From Corynebacterium silvaticum (GTDB lineage: Bacteria; Actinomycetota; Actinomycetes; Mycobacteriales; Mycobacteriaceae): a DNA stretch of 64,000 nucleotides. The translations under genes and the position numbers were made by a program. Every line of letters begins with the position of its first letter. Position 1 is the first letter of the stretch. Positions 55,623 through 64,000 of the stretch are shown here, piece after piece. The notes below the pieces were generated by a model, which was not told where the DNA came from, made no database searches, and was given only the letters and a program-made list of their open reading frames with translations. The stretch is from NCBI RefSeq assembly GCF_004382825.2, contig NZ_SDQO02000004.1:277060-341059 (forward strand). The letters run 5' to 3'.

Positions 55623-56015
55623 CTAGGAATCAAGTTCCTTTGCCACTGCTCGAAGTATTCCAGCTATCTGGCGTCCGTCTTTACGCTCTGGGAACCGGCC
55701 ACTTCTCAGGCTTGGCTGTACCTTGAACTCTAAAATGGTCACAAGATCCGACACCATGCCATGAAGCTCCTCAGGGCTATGCTTGTGCCGATGTTGCGGC
55801 CTACGCGTCTTGGGCGCCTCAAGAATTTTTATGCGCAATGCCTGAGGTTTCTTCCCCACGTCCGCAAAATCGAACTCGATCCGCTGACCTTTTTCAAGCT
55901 TATCGACGCCCGCCGGCAACACATTCTTGCCCACGTAGCAGTCTTCGTCTCCAGGATTAGAAACGAATCCGTAGCCCTTTTCGGGGTCGTACCACCGAAC
56001 TCTGCCAATCGGCAC
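55623..56015 (-). CDS. cspB: Cold-shock domain protein
   Basis: RNA-binding cold-shock protein. Residues 1-65 form one cold-shock domain: GRVRWYDPEKGYGFVSNPGDEDCYVG, with the aromatic RNP1 motif KGYGFVS and partial RNP2 (DCYVGKNVL), then LEKGQRIEFDFADVGKKPQALRI. A 65-residue C-terminal extension is helical and basic, unlike small Csp proteins. The 130-residue size matches the larger corynebacterial CspB, the basis of the symbol. It starts with GTG 56015 preceded by AAGGAG. Confidence 0.85.
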   Translation of the reverse strand: MPIGRVRWYDPEKGYGFVSNPGDEDCYVGKNVLPAGVDKLEKGQRIEFDFADVGKKPQALRIKILEAPKTRRPQHRHKHSPEELHGMVSDLVTILEFKVQPSLRSGRFPERKDGRQIAGILRAVAKELDS

Positions 56016-56519
56016 GACAAGACTCCTTCCATATTTTATCTACATGATCCTCATGGTTATCTTGCGATATTCGCACACAAAACCGCAGCAAATCACGCAA
56101 TCAAGCACTCAGAGTCAAGTATGACAGGTACCTAGTTTCACTGACTCCCGCACCGACCCTTATGCGCCGATCCGAGATTTATCGCACGTTTCCCCACTGA
56201 AGCCAGCAATAAAAGAAACCACCGCGACTGGTTGTTATTCCTCAGACGATGCGGCGGCCTATGCACTGTTTTCCTAGGGAAAGTTCGAGATAGTAAAACT
56301 CAAAGTATAGCTCATTCCAGAAACCTCTCAAGACACCGTCACATCTACCTCACAGGTCACAATAAAAACAGCGATAAGGTGCAGATTTCCCCAAAACGCC
56401 TTCTTTTTAGCCTCTGTGATAAAAAATTTCTATCTCGCAACAACAGCCATTGACCAGCATTTTCACCCAAAACTCCCAGGAATTTCGCCGCTAAAAAGAA
56501 AGAAAAACGTGACACAACC
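56016..56519. other. Gene-free stretch upstream of rpf1
   Basis: AT-rich stretch without a credible gene. The longest plus-strand frame (56232-56453) is Arg/His/Ser-rich with no ribosome site. A TATAAA at 56522-56527 close to the right end is the likely -10 of rpf1; no clear -35 accompanies it. Confidence 0.5.
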
Positions 56520-56529
56520 GTTATAAACC

Positions 56530-57459
<930 letters not shown>

Positions 57460-57476
57460 AACACGCCTAAAATTTT

Positions 57477-57527
57477 AGGTCCCGCTAGCGCTACATTATT
57501 GGGCGCTAACGGGACCTATCTTTTTTA
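57477..57527 (+). terminator. Terminator of rpf1
   Basis: Fifteen-base stem 57477-57491 / 57503-57517 with one mismatch, followed by ATCTTTTTTAT. Confidence 0.9.
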
Positions 57528-57536
57528 TACACACAT

Positions 57537-57573
57537 GTGGTGTCCTCGCTTGTTCTACAAGTGAGGACACCAC
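57537..57573. repeat. Second hairpin downstream of rpf1
   Basis: Sixteen-base stem 57537-57552 / 57558-57573 with one wobble pair and a five-base loop. No T-run follows on either strand. It lies 18 bases past the stop of the small minus-strand gene, so it may protect or end that transcript. Confidence 0.6.
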
Positions 57574-57591
57574 AGATAGTGGAGCTACAGG

Positions 57592-57789
57592 CTACTTATT
57601 CACCCGGGTATAAGGGTGAACATAACCGGTTTCTTCTACAGGAACAGGTAGCTCAATGTCGCCCCACGGGCTATTAGCACCAGCGACTTTAGCCACAAGC
57701 TCGGTCACAGCGTGCCCGCCACCCGGGACGTGTGCAGGCCAGCCCGGATCGACGTATCCTTTTTTCTCCATGTTTGCCATGTGTCCCAT
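57592..57789 (-). CDS. Small hypothetical protein
   Basis: A 65-residue soluble protein beginning with several closely spaced Met codons (57789, 57780, 57771), rich in Gly, Val and Pro, with KKGYVDPGWPAHVPGGGHAV and SPWGDIELPVPVEETGYVHPYTR. I do not recognise the family. The sequence is too ordered and codon-like to dismiss, and it fills the gap between rpf1 and the helicase pair. No ribosome site is obvious, so the start is uncertain. Confidence 0.55.
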   Translation of the reverse strand: MGHMANMEKKGYVDPGWPAHVPGGGHAVTELVAKVAGANSPWGDIELPVPVEETGYVHPYTRVNK

Positions 57790-57847
57790 TGTTTCAAACT
57801 TTAGGGGTAAAAGTCACCTGAAAGAGCAACTAAACTGAAATACCATC

Positions 57848-60154
57848 ATGTGCTCTTCTTTTGCCCCTTATACGTGGCCCCTCAATTTCCGCGAGTGGCT
57901 GAGTTCACTCGACGAGAAAAACCTCGCGGCCATCCTTAAAAATAGGCCCGATGTCACCCACCCGCTTCCTCCCGGAATATCCTCATTAGCTGCTCGTTTA
58001 CAGCTACGCGCATCATTGGCGCGTGCATTGATGTCCCTCACTGCATTCGAGCTTTTGACGCTTGAGGCGGCCAGTTCCCTTGGCGCAGAACTCGAACCTG
58101 TGATTGCCCCCAATCTGGTGGATGCACTGCGTGACTATCTTGGGGAACAGGCTCCGGACAACCTTGATGTACTCGTCGAAGAAGCTGTCACCTCACTTGT
58201 ACTGCGCGCCCTCATGTATGGTTCCCCCGCGTCTTTCAAGGTTGTCCCTGAGGCAATGAACGCGCTTCCTACCGGATGGCAATTATTTGGGGTAAGCGCC
58301 CAAGAAGAAACCGATTTCCAGCAGGTTCTGGATACCTTGGATGAACGCGATCACAAAATCCTCACTACCCTTGACCGGTCCGGCGGCACAGGAATAACCA
58401 AAGATGCTGCTCCTGATGCAGACCCTCAGCGACCGATACCACGACTGATCGCGCAGGGGCTTCTCATACGGGTTGACGCCACGACTGTTCGGCTTTCTAT
58501 GCCTGTGCGATACCTTCTGAGAGGCCAACAGCCACCGCTTATCCCTGTACTACCGAGTTCCCGCGTGGAGTTCGCCGCGTCCAGTAAGAATGATGAGAAT
58601 AGCGCCGGGACTGGTCTAGAGGTGGTACGCCTTATGCGGATACTTCTGCGCGAACTCGGGCATGATCCCATGCCCCTGCTCAAAGACGGAGTTCTGGGAG
58701 TTCGTAGCGTCACCACGCTCACGCAGATTCTCGATTCCGACGAGCTCACAGCCCTCCGAGTCATGTCGTTGGCTATGTCCTGCGACTTGGTCGCCCGAGG
58801 AGTACCAGATCCTCTCCCCACCGACGACACAGGGGGTGACTATCTCTGCCCTACTCACCGCGCCGACGAGTGGCTCGTTTCTCCGCTGTCTCACCAATGG
58901 TCACAGTTGGTGTACGGCTGGTATTTTCATGGGATCTTGCGCCCTTGGGTGGTCAATACCCTAGATGATAAGGGCAAACCTCAACGCTTCCTTTCGCCAG
59001 CCACGTGGAATGAAAAACTACCGTCGCTGCGTGAGCTGGTTCTGCGGACTACGGCGCAGCATTCCACACCTTCAGGTATTTCCGATCATTCACTCCGCGC
59101 GAATATCGGTTTTGCAGCCCCACTGCGTGTGTCTAGGGTCTCCCCCGAGCATATTGATCAGCTCGTTGCAGAAGCTCGTTGGATCGGCGTACTCACCGCG
59201 AGCAATGGCACTACTTCTGTGCTGGATGCCCTTGTCAAGGGAACCGAGACTACTGCGCTTTCGCGTCTTGATCAGATAACGCAATCCTTAACTCCTACAG
59301 AAGTCACACAGCTCATCCCCCAGGCTGATATGACAATCCTTGCTCCTGGCCCGCTGCCCCAGCTTCTTATGCAAGAGATGGCACTTTTGGGCGAGGCCGA
59401 ATCGATGGGGTTGGCTAGCGTCTATCGCATCACGGAATCAAGCGTACGACGTGCCTTAGACGCAGGGCGTACGCCTGAAGAGCTCACAGGCTTTCTCAAG
59501 GCTCATGTCCTGGGTGAGCTGCCGCAATCTATCTCGTACCTCATCGCTGACGTTGCGCGTCGTCACGGCTCTTTAAGGGGTGGGCCCGCCGTAAGTTACC
59601 TACGTTGCGCCGATGAAGCTTTGCTGTTACAGGTCAGTCGGACCTCCGCGGCGGAAGCTGTTGGCCTCAGGCTCATAGCACCCACTGTCGCCATATCGCA
59701 GGCGCCGCTGGTTCGAGTGCTTCAGGCGCTGCGTGAGGAAGGTTTTCATCCAGTTGCTGAAGATGCCAACGGCATCAGTATCGATATCCGGCCCGCGCCC
59801 TCTCGCCTGTCCACACCGCTGCGGTCGCACCACCCAGAGGAAGACAATGAGGCACACATTGCTGCCGCCATAGCGTCTATTCTGCGACATGATGCTGCTA
59901 AGGAAGCCGTCGCGGCGGGCACAAAGGCGACGGTTCATGGTTCAGGAGTTCTCAGTGCGCTGCAGTCGGCGATTCGTGCCAAGCGCACCGTCACGCTCGG
60001 ATTCGTGGACAAACATGGCCAAGCGGTGCATAGGGTGGTCACGCCCATCACTGTTTCTAGTGGTCAGCTTTCTGCCGTAGATCCTGTCGACGGTGCCATG
60101 CATCGTTTTACCATCCACAGGATCACCGAGATAGTGATCAACCAGTCCGAGTAA
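57848..60154 (+). CDS. XPB/Ssl2-like helicase-associated protein (Helicase_C_3 domain)
   Basis: Non-ATPase partner protein always found next to the XPB-type helicase in actinobacteria. The 768-residue protein has no Walker motifs. The C-terminal part (PVSYLRCADEALLLQV..., LRLIAPTVAISQAPLVRVLQALREEGFHPVAEDANG) is the conserved helicase-C-3 region, ending with a WYL-like fold segment (TVTLGFVDKHGQAVHRVVTPITV). The N-terminal part is helical with repeated winged-helix-like segments. Its role is unknown; by position it may aid XPB on DNA. The XPB gene begins 113 bases downstream, so an operon is likely. Confidence 0.8.
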   Translation: MCSSFAPYTWPLNFREWLSSLDEKNLAAILKNRPDVTHPLPPGISSLAARLQLRASLARALMSLTAFELLTLEAASSLGAELEPVIAPNLVDALRDYLGEQAPDNLDVLVEEAVTSLVLRALMYGSPASFKVVPEAMNALPTGWQLFGVSAQEETDFQQVLDTLDERDHKILTTLDRSGGTGITKDAAPDADPQRPIPRLIAQGLLIRVDATTVRLSMPVRYLLRGQQPPLIPVLPSSRVEFAASSKNDENSAGTGLEVVRLMRILLRELGHDPMPLLKDGVLGVRSVTTLTQILDSDELTALRVMSLAMSCDLVARGVPDPLPTDDTGGDYLCPTHRADEWLVSPLSHQWSQLVYGWYFHGILRPWVVNTLDDKGKPQRFLSPATWNEKLPSLRELVLRTTAQHSTPSGISDHSLRANIGFAAPLRVSRVSPEHIDQLVAEARWIGVLTASNGTTSVLDALVKGTETTALSRLDQITQSLTPTEVTQLIPQADMTILAPGPLPQLLMQEMALLGEAESMGLASVYRITESSVRRALDAGRTPEELTGFLKAHVLGELPQSISYLIADVARRHGSLRGGPAVSYLRCADEALLLQVSRTSAAEAVGLRLIAPTVAISQAPLVRVLQALREEGFHPVAEDANGISIDIRPAPSRLSTPLRSHHPEEDNEAHIAAAIASILRHDAAKEAVAAGTKATVHGSGVLSALQSAIRAKRTVTLGFVDKHGQAVHRVVTPITVSSGQLSAVDPVDGAMHRFTIHRITEIVINQSE

Positions 60155-60267
60155 TCCACGCCCTGTCGATATAACAGCGTATTCGTGCATAAAAGCTGGG
60201 ATGCCACGGTGCTCAATGCCATAATGGACAGTCTGTATTTCCCTTGAGGGTTGAGGAGTGTTTCCCT

Positions 60268-61917
60268 GTGGCATTTGCTGACGGCCCGCTGATCGTCCAG
60301 TCGGATAAAACCGTTTTGTTAGAAATCGACCACGCCCAAGCCGGTGCCGCACGAGCAGCGCTAGCTCCCTTTGCAGAGCTGGAGCGAGCCCCTGAGCACA
60401 TTCATACCTATCGGATCACTCCTTTAGCTTTATGGAACGCTCGTGCCGCAGGTCATGACGCAGAAGGCGTTGTCGATGTATTAGAAAAGTTCTCACGCTT
60501 CCCCGTCCCGCAGGCTTTGCTTATCGACGTCGCCGAGACCATGTCTAGGTACGGTCGAGTACGGCTGCACAAGCATCCTGCGCATGGTCTTATTCTGGAA
60601 TCGGCAGAACCGGCAATCCTTGCTGAGCTGATTCGTCATAAGAAGATCCATCCCATGTTAGGCGCACAGATTGATGCAGAAACCATCGTTGTGCATCCGT
60701 CTGAGAGAGGTCGGCTCAAGCAAGAACTGCTCAAAGTTGGCTGGCCGGCTGAAGATCTCGCGGGCTACGTGGATGGTGAGGCTCACCCGATTGCGTTGTC
60801 CCAGGAGCATGAGCACTGGGAACTACGCGACTATCAAAAGATGGCTGCGGATTCCTTCTGGGAAGGCGGAAGCGGCGTGGTCGTGCTCCCCTGTGGGGCA
60901 GGAAAGACCATGGTGGGAGCGGCTTCTATGGCCCAGGCGCAAGCCACCACCCTTATTTTGGTCACCAACACCGTAGCCGGACGACAATGGCGCGACGAGC
61001 TATTACGGCGCACAACGCTAACGCCAGAGGAGATCGGCGAATATTCCGGGGAGAAAAAGGAGATTCGACCGGTGACCATCGCAACGTATCAAGTGGTCAC
61101 TCGTAAAACCAAAGGGGAATATCGTGCCCTTGAACTCTTTGATTCTCGCGACTGGGGACTCATTATCTACGATGAGGTCCACCTTCTTCCGGCACCGGTC
61201 TTCCGGATGACCTCCGATCTCCAATCCCGCCGACGCTTAGGCCTTACTGCAACGCTTGTCCGGGAGGACGGCCGAGAAGGCGATGTGTTTAGTTTGATTG
61301 GACCAAAGCGCTACGATGCCCCGTGGAAAGACTTAGAACAACGCGGGTTTATCGCTACCGCAGAGTGCACTGAAGTCCGCACGACCATGACAGAAGAAGA
61401 GCGCATGCTCTATGCCACAGCGGAAAACCAAGATCGGTATCGCATTGCTGCCTGCGCGGAGTCCAAGCTTCGCGCCGTCGATACGCTCCTGCAGCGCCAT
61501 CAAGGCTTGCCGACGCTCATCATCGGCGCTTACATCGATCAATTAGAAGAACTCGGTACGCGTTTTGGTGTCCCCGTGATCGAGGGGAAGACAAGCAACA
61601 AAAAGCGTGAGGAGCTGTTTAACAAATTCCGCGCTGGAGACATCACCACTCTCGTGGTGAGCAAAGTAGCTAACTTCTCTATCGATTTGCCGGAAGCCGC
61701 AGTAGCCATCCAGGTGTCCGGCACTTTCGGCTCGCGGCAAGAGGAGGCGCAGCGGCTAGGAAGACTGTTACGCCCAAAGTCCGATGGCTCAGAGGCGCAC
61801 TTCTATAGCGTTGTGAGCCGCGACAGCCTCGATAGTGAGTATGCAGCACATAGGCAACGATTCCTGGCCGAACAGGGCTACGCGTACCGGATCATCGATG
61901 CCGCCGACCTCATCTAG
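60268..61917 (+). CDS. XPB-type DNA repair helicase
   Basis: Superfamily 2 3'-5' DNA helicase related to eukaryotic XPB/Ssl2. The 549-residue protein has an N-terminal damage-recognition domain (residues 1-185), then the RecA1 core with Q-like RDYQKMAADSFW, Walker A LPCGAGKTMVG, IYDEVHLLP (DEVH) and GLTATLVREDG. The RecA2 core has IIGAYIDQLE, VSKVANFSIDLP and motif VI FGSRQEEAQRLGRLLRPK. The RED motif is in VREDGRE. The start is GTG at 60268 with GAGGAG upstream; a TTG at 60244 is the alternative. Confidence 0.92.
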   Translation: MAFADGPLIVQSDKTVLLEIDHAQAGAARAALAPFAELERAPEHIHTYRITPLALWNARAAGHDAEGVVDVLEKFSRFPVPQALLIDVAETMSRYGRVRLHKHPAHGLILESAEPAILAELIRHKKIHPMLGAQIDAETIVVHPSERGRLKQELLKVGWPAEDLAGYVDGEAHPIALSQEHEHWELRDYQKMAADSFWEGGSGVVVLPCGAGKTMVGAASMAQAQATTLILVTNTVAGRQWRDELLRRTTLTPEEIGEYSGEKKEIRPVTIATYQVVTRKTKGEYRALELFDSRDWGLIIYDEVHLLPAPVFRMTSDLQSRRRLGLTATLVREDGREGDVFSLIGPKRYDAPWKDLEQRGFIATAECTEVRTTMTEEERMLYATAENQDRYRIAACAESKLRAVDTLLQRHQGLPTLIIGAYIDQLEELGTRFGVPVIEGKTSNKKREELFNKFRAGDITTLVVSKVANFSIDLPEAAVAIQVSGTFGSRQEEAQRLGRLLRPKSDGSEAHFYSVVSRDSLDSEYAAHRQRFLAEQGYAYRIIDAADLI

Positions 61918-61933
61918 ACAGTTAAGCTATAAG

Positions 61934-61950
61934 AGCAGCCCAAGGCTGCT
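61934..61950 (+). terminator. Small hairpin after the XPB gene
   Basis: Seven-base stem (61934-61940 / 61944-61950) with a CAA loop and a short TTCC tail. Weak; read-through into the DUF3239 gene is likely. Confidence 0.45.
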
Positions 61951-61984
61951 TTCCGCGTATTTCTACCAAGGGACCTGACCAATC

Positions 61985-62626
61985 ATGCAAAAGTTTTCTT
62001 TTCCTATCGACTCCGATTACGCTAAAAAGAATAATGAGTTATTAAAGGACACCAAGCGCTTACAGCTTTCAGCTGGTCTTTTTGGACTCATACAGCTCGT
62101 CATCGGCATCGCTTTGCTCTTGGCCCTAGGAGGGACCTTTGGCGGAATAGTTTTTGCGATTTTTGCGGTCATGGCCCTGATTAGCTTTGCGATGATAACC
62201 GTGATCCCTAAAAAAGTGGGAACCTCAGAAAGCCTCTACCAGAACTATCCTTTAGCAGCAGGAATGATCGCAGAGGTTAATCCCCGCGATTTTGTTGTTA
62301 TGGCATTAGTCAACGCAAATGTTGATGAACAAGCTCCTCCCACGTGGGCTCTGGCTACTCGCAACATCACCAACCTTGAGGGCGTAGAGCGCACCGTGGG
62401 CGAACGTGTCCCGGTGGTTGCTGTTGCAGGGCAACGCTCTGTACACAGCCAAGGTACCTGGGACCAGATTTCTCCCATGCCCATCGGCTGGGCCACCACT
62501 GACCCCACCGTCATTGAACGCGCCATCGAGGAAATTCCTGACGAGCAGTGGAACACCTTGCACAAAAACCTCACACGGTTGGACGATGTTAAAGAAACCA
62601 AATTTGATCTGTTGGTGATCGACTAA
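61985..62626 (+). CDS. DUF3239 family membrane protein
   Basis: Actinobacterial protein of unknown role, 213 residues. Two hydrophobic helices (LSAGLFGLIQLVIGIALLLAL and GGIVFAIFAVMALISFAMITVI, residues 30-75) anchor it. The rest is a soluble domain with LYQNYPLAAGMIAEVNPRDFVVMALVN and PTWALATRNITNL..., the DUF3239 fold, which includes GERVPVVAVAGQRS. It has a one-base overlap (TAATG) with the aminotransferase gene, which argues for cotranslation. It is often beside the XPB gene in corynebacteria. Confidence 0.82.
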   Translation: MQKFSFPIDSDYAKKNNELLKDTKRLQLSAGLFGLIQLVIGIALLLALGGTFGGIVFAIFAVMALISFAMITVIPKKVGTSESLYQNYPLAAGMIAEVNPRDFVVMALVNANVDEQAPPTWALATRNITNLEGVERTVGERVPVVAVAGQRSVHSQGTWDQISPMPIGWATTDPTVIERAIEEIPDEQWNTLHKNLTRLDDVKETKFDLLVID

Positions 62627-63807
62627 TGACGCATACTCCACATACTCCCGGCGTCCAGCGTCTAAACGAATTTGGCCAAACCATCTTTGCCACGATGAGT
62701 GCAAAGGCCGCAGAATTCCATGCGGTCAATCTTGGTCAAGGTTTTCCCGAAAGCGATGGCCCCGCGGCCATGCTGGAACGAGCTCAGCAAGAAATAGCTC
62801 AAGGCAACAACCAATATGCGCCGGCTCGTGGGATTCCTCGTTTGCGCCAGGCCATTGCCAGCGCCCGAGAACGACACTTCGGTGTCTCCTACGATCCCGA
62901 CACCGAAGTACTTGTGACGGTGGGCGCAACCGAAGCGATTTCCGCCACGATATTGGGTCTCGTAGAACCAGGCGAAGACGTCCTAGTCTTCGAACCCTAT
63001 TATGACTCTTATGCTGCATCTATCGCGCTCGCTGGCGCGCGTCGTATAGCTGCTGTTCCGCTCATTCCAGATGGACGCTCGTGGACACTCGACATAGATG
63101 CCTTTACAGCTGCGCTTACCCCGCGTACATCCATGGTGATTATCAATTCACCGCATAATCCAACGGGCGCTGTTTTTGATGAACAAACGCTCAAAGCCTT
63201 CGCTTCCGTCTGTGCTGAGCATGATCTCCTCGTCCTCTCTGACGAGGCTTATGAGCACTACACCTTTGGCGACCACTCTCATCTCCCGGTAGCTAGCCTT
63301 CCAGGTATGCGAGAACGCACCATTACGGTCTCCTCCGCGGCCAAGACATTCAACGTAACTGGATGGAAAACCGGGTGGGCTCTAGCCCCCGCACCGCTAC
63401 TCAATGCAGTATTTAAAGCAAAGCAATTTATGAGCTACGTCGGTGCCACCCCATTCCAACCCGCTGTCGCTTACGCGCTAGACCATGAAGACGCATGGAT
63501 TCACAGCACCGTCGCAGAGACCGAAGCTAAAGGCATTCTGCCTTCCGACGGCCTGCGCCAAGCAGGATTCAACGTCTACGACACCCACGGCGCTTTCTAC
63601 GTTGTCGCCGATATCTCCTCTATGACCGATAAAACCGGCAACCAATTCTGCCTCGATCTTCCCCAAGAAAAAGGCGTAGCAGCCATCCCCATAGAGCCGT
63701 TTACAGGCTCTTCCGTGGGCTGGAGCAGCGCTGTTCGCTTTGCATACTGCAGAGACCGACAAGAGATCCTCACGGCGATTGAGCGTCTGATTGCCCCTGT
63801 TTGTTAG
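62626..63807 (+). CDS. Class I/II PLP aminotransferase
   Basis: Fold-type I aminotransferase, 393 residues, resembling the methionine/kynurenine/N-succinyldiaminopimelate group. Substrate and cofactor motifs are in order: AVNLGQGFPESDGP at the N-terminus, NQYAPARGIPRLRQAIA, IINSPHNPTGAVFDEQTL, DEAYEHY, and the PLP lysine in SSAAKTFNVTGWKTGWA (near residue 240). RFAYCRD near the end holds the carboxylate-binding Arg. The DUF3239 gene overlaps its start by one base. Amino donor and acceptor cannot be decided from sequence; relatives next to XPB in mycobacteria are DapC-like. Confidence 0.85.
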   Translation: MTHTPHTPGVQRLNEFGQTIFATMSAKAAEFHAVNLGQGFPESDGPAAMLERAQQEIAQGNNQYAPARGIPRLRQAIASARERHFGVSYDPDTEVLVTVGATEAISATILGLVEPGEDVLVFEPYYDSYAASIALAGARRIAAVPLIPDGRSWTLDIDAFTAALTPRTSMVIINSPHNPTGAVFDEQTLKAFASVCAEHDLLVLSDEAYEHYTFGDHSHLPVASLPGMRERTITVSSAAKTFNVTGWKTGWALAPAPLLNAVFKAKQFMSYVGATPFQPAVAYALDHEDAWIHSTVAETEAKGILPSDGLRQAGFNVYDTHGAFYVVADISSMTDKTGNQFCLDLPQEKGVAAIPIEPFTGSSVGWSSAVRFAYCRDRQEILTAIERLIAPVC

Positions 63808-63838
63808 GGGTTGTGAACAACCCCCTCTAAAAAGCTTA

Positions 63839-63884
63839 AACCCCTTAACACCCCCTACTCGAGGGGGTGTTAAGGGGTTGTTTA
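63839..63884 (+). terminator. Terminator of the XPB-aminotransferase cluster
   Basis: Perfect 17-base stem 63839-63855 / 63863-63879 with a seven-base loop, then GTTTAC. It is a strong hairpin with a short T tract, opposite the rRNA terminator. Confidence 0.75.
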
Positions 63885-63890
63885 CGCGTA

Positions 63891-63962
63891 AAAAAAGGGA
63901 AGAGAGTCTAGGCACCACACCCACCCCCAAGGGGGTAAGGCATCATACCTAGACTCTCTTCC
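63891..63962 (-). terminator. Terminator of the downstream rRNA operon
   Basis: Perfect 15-base stem 63898-63912 / 63948-63962 with a C5/G5 inner hairpin in the 35-base loop. On the minus strand it is followed by CCTTTTTTTACGCG. It is placed 16 bases past the 5S rRNA end. Confidence 0.85.
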
Positions 63963-63978
63963 TACATATCAAATTTTT

Positions 63979-64000
63979 TGGTTGGCGGCGACCTACTCTC
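63979..64000 (-). rRNA. rrf: 5S rRNA, 3' end only
   Basis: The minus strand reads GAGAGTAGGTCGCCGCCAAC at the window edge, the conserved 3' end of actinobacterial 5S rRNA. The rest of the gene and the 23S and 16S genes of a leftward-transcribed rRNA operon lie beyond 64000. The exact 3' base is approximate. Confidence 0.8.

Noticed and set aside
56232..56453. 73-codon plus-strand frame as a small gene
   Set aside because: No ribosome site and a skewed Arg/His/Ser composition typical of chance frames in AT-rich intergenic DNA.

Overview
The window is chromosomal DNA from a Corynebacterium, most likely the C. diphtheriae / C. ulcerans / C. pseudotuberculosis group. This is inferred from gene content and order: mctC-mctB, fkpA-gltA-serC, cysQ-thyA-folA-mrx1, purN-purH, a resuscitation factor, an XPB helicase pair, and DtxR-type iron boxes. 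No taxonomic search was possible. Most of it is conserved core sequence with short intergenic gaps and many convergent gene pairs separated by bidirectional hairpin terminators.

Layout. 1-7.4 kb: purine genes purH (cut by the window edge) and purN, a DUF6350 membrane protein, an M23 cell-wall peptidase and the PcrA helicase. 7.5-21.9 kb: chorismate mutase, semialdehyde dehydrogenase, pgi, YccF, a frameshifted Nei-type glycosylase, a G/U mismatch glycosylase, the giant helicase Lhr, and the cysQ / thyA-folA-mrx1 block, followed by an orphan cobF. 22.1 kb: tRNA-Arg(CCT), directly followed by two perfect long inverted repeats.

22.5-33 kb is an accessory island made of two divergent operons. The leftward operon encodes a peptide/nickel-type ABC importer (lipoprotein, two permeases, double ATPase). 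The rightward operon encodes a clavaminate-synthase-like oxygenase, SbnB-like and SbnA-like enzymes (the pair that makes L-2,3-diaminopropionate), an SbnH/Y4yA-like PLP decarboxylase and a MATE exporter. Two DtxR-box-like sequences lie in the shared promoter region. The set looks like an iron-repressed system that makes, exports and re-imports a small diaminopropionate-derived metallophore, but it has no synthetase (NIS or NRPS) of its own. Several of its genes carry frameshifts, and the decarboxylase has an internal deletion, so in this sequence the island appears to be decaying, is affected by homopolymer sequencing errors, or both.

33-49.6 kb: a frameshifted Ltp-type surface lipoprotein, a cation/proton antiporter, a Tat-exported DUF1906 protein, a secreted serine-hydrolase-like protein, the monocarboxylate transporter mctBC, beta-oxidation and aldo/keto reductase enzymes, a Cu/Zn superoxide dismutase lipoprotein, a fused acetyl-CoA carboxyltransferase interrupted by one in-frame TGA, fkpA, gltA, serC and the septation protein SepH. 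49.6-64 kb: DUF6928, a TrmH methyltransferase, a purine permease, DUF3027, a glutaminyl cyclase lipoprotein, DUF2771, a cold-shock protein, the resuscitation factor rpf1 behind a long structured leader, the XPB helicase with its partner, DUF3239 and an aminotransferase. The window ends in the 3' end of a 5S rRNA on the minus strand, preceded by that rRNA operon's terminator.
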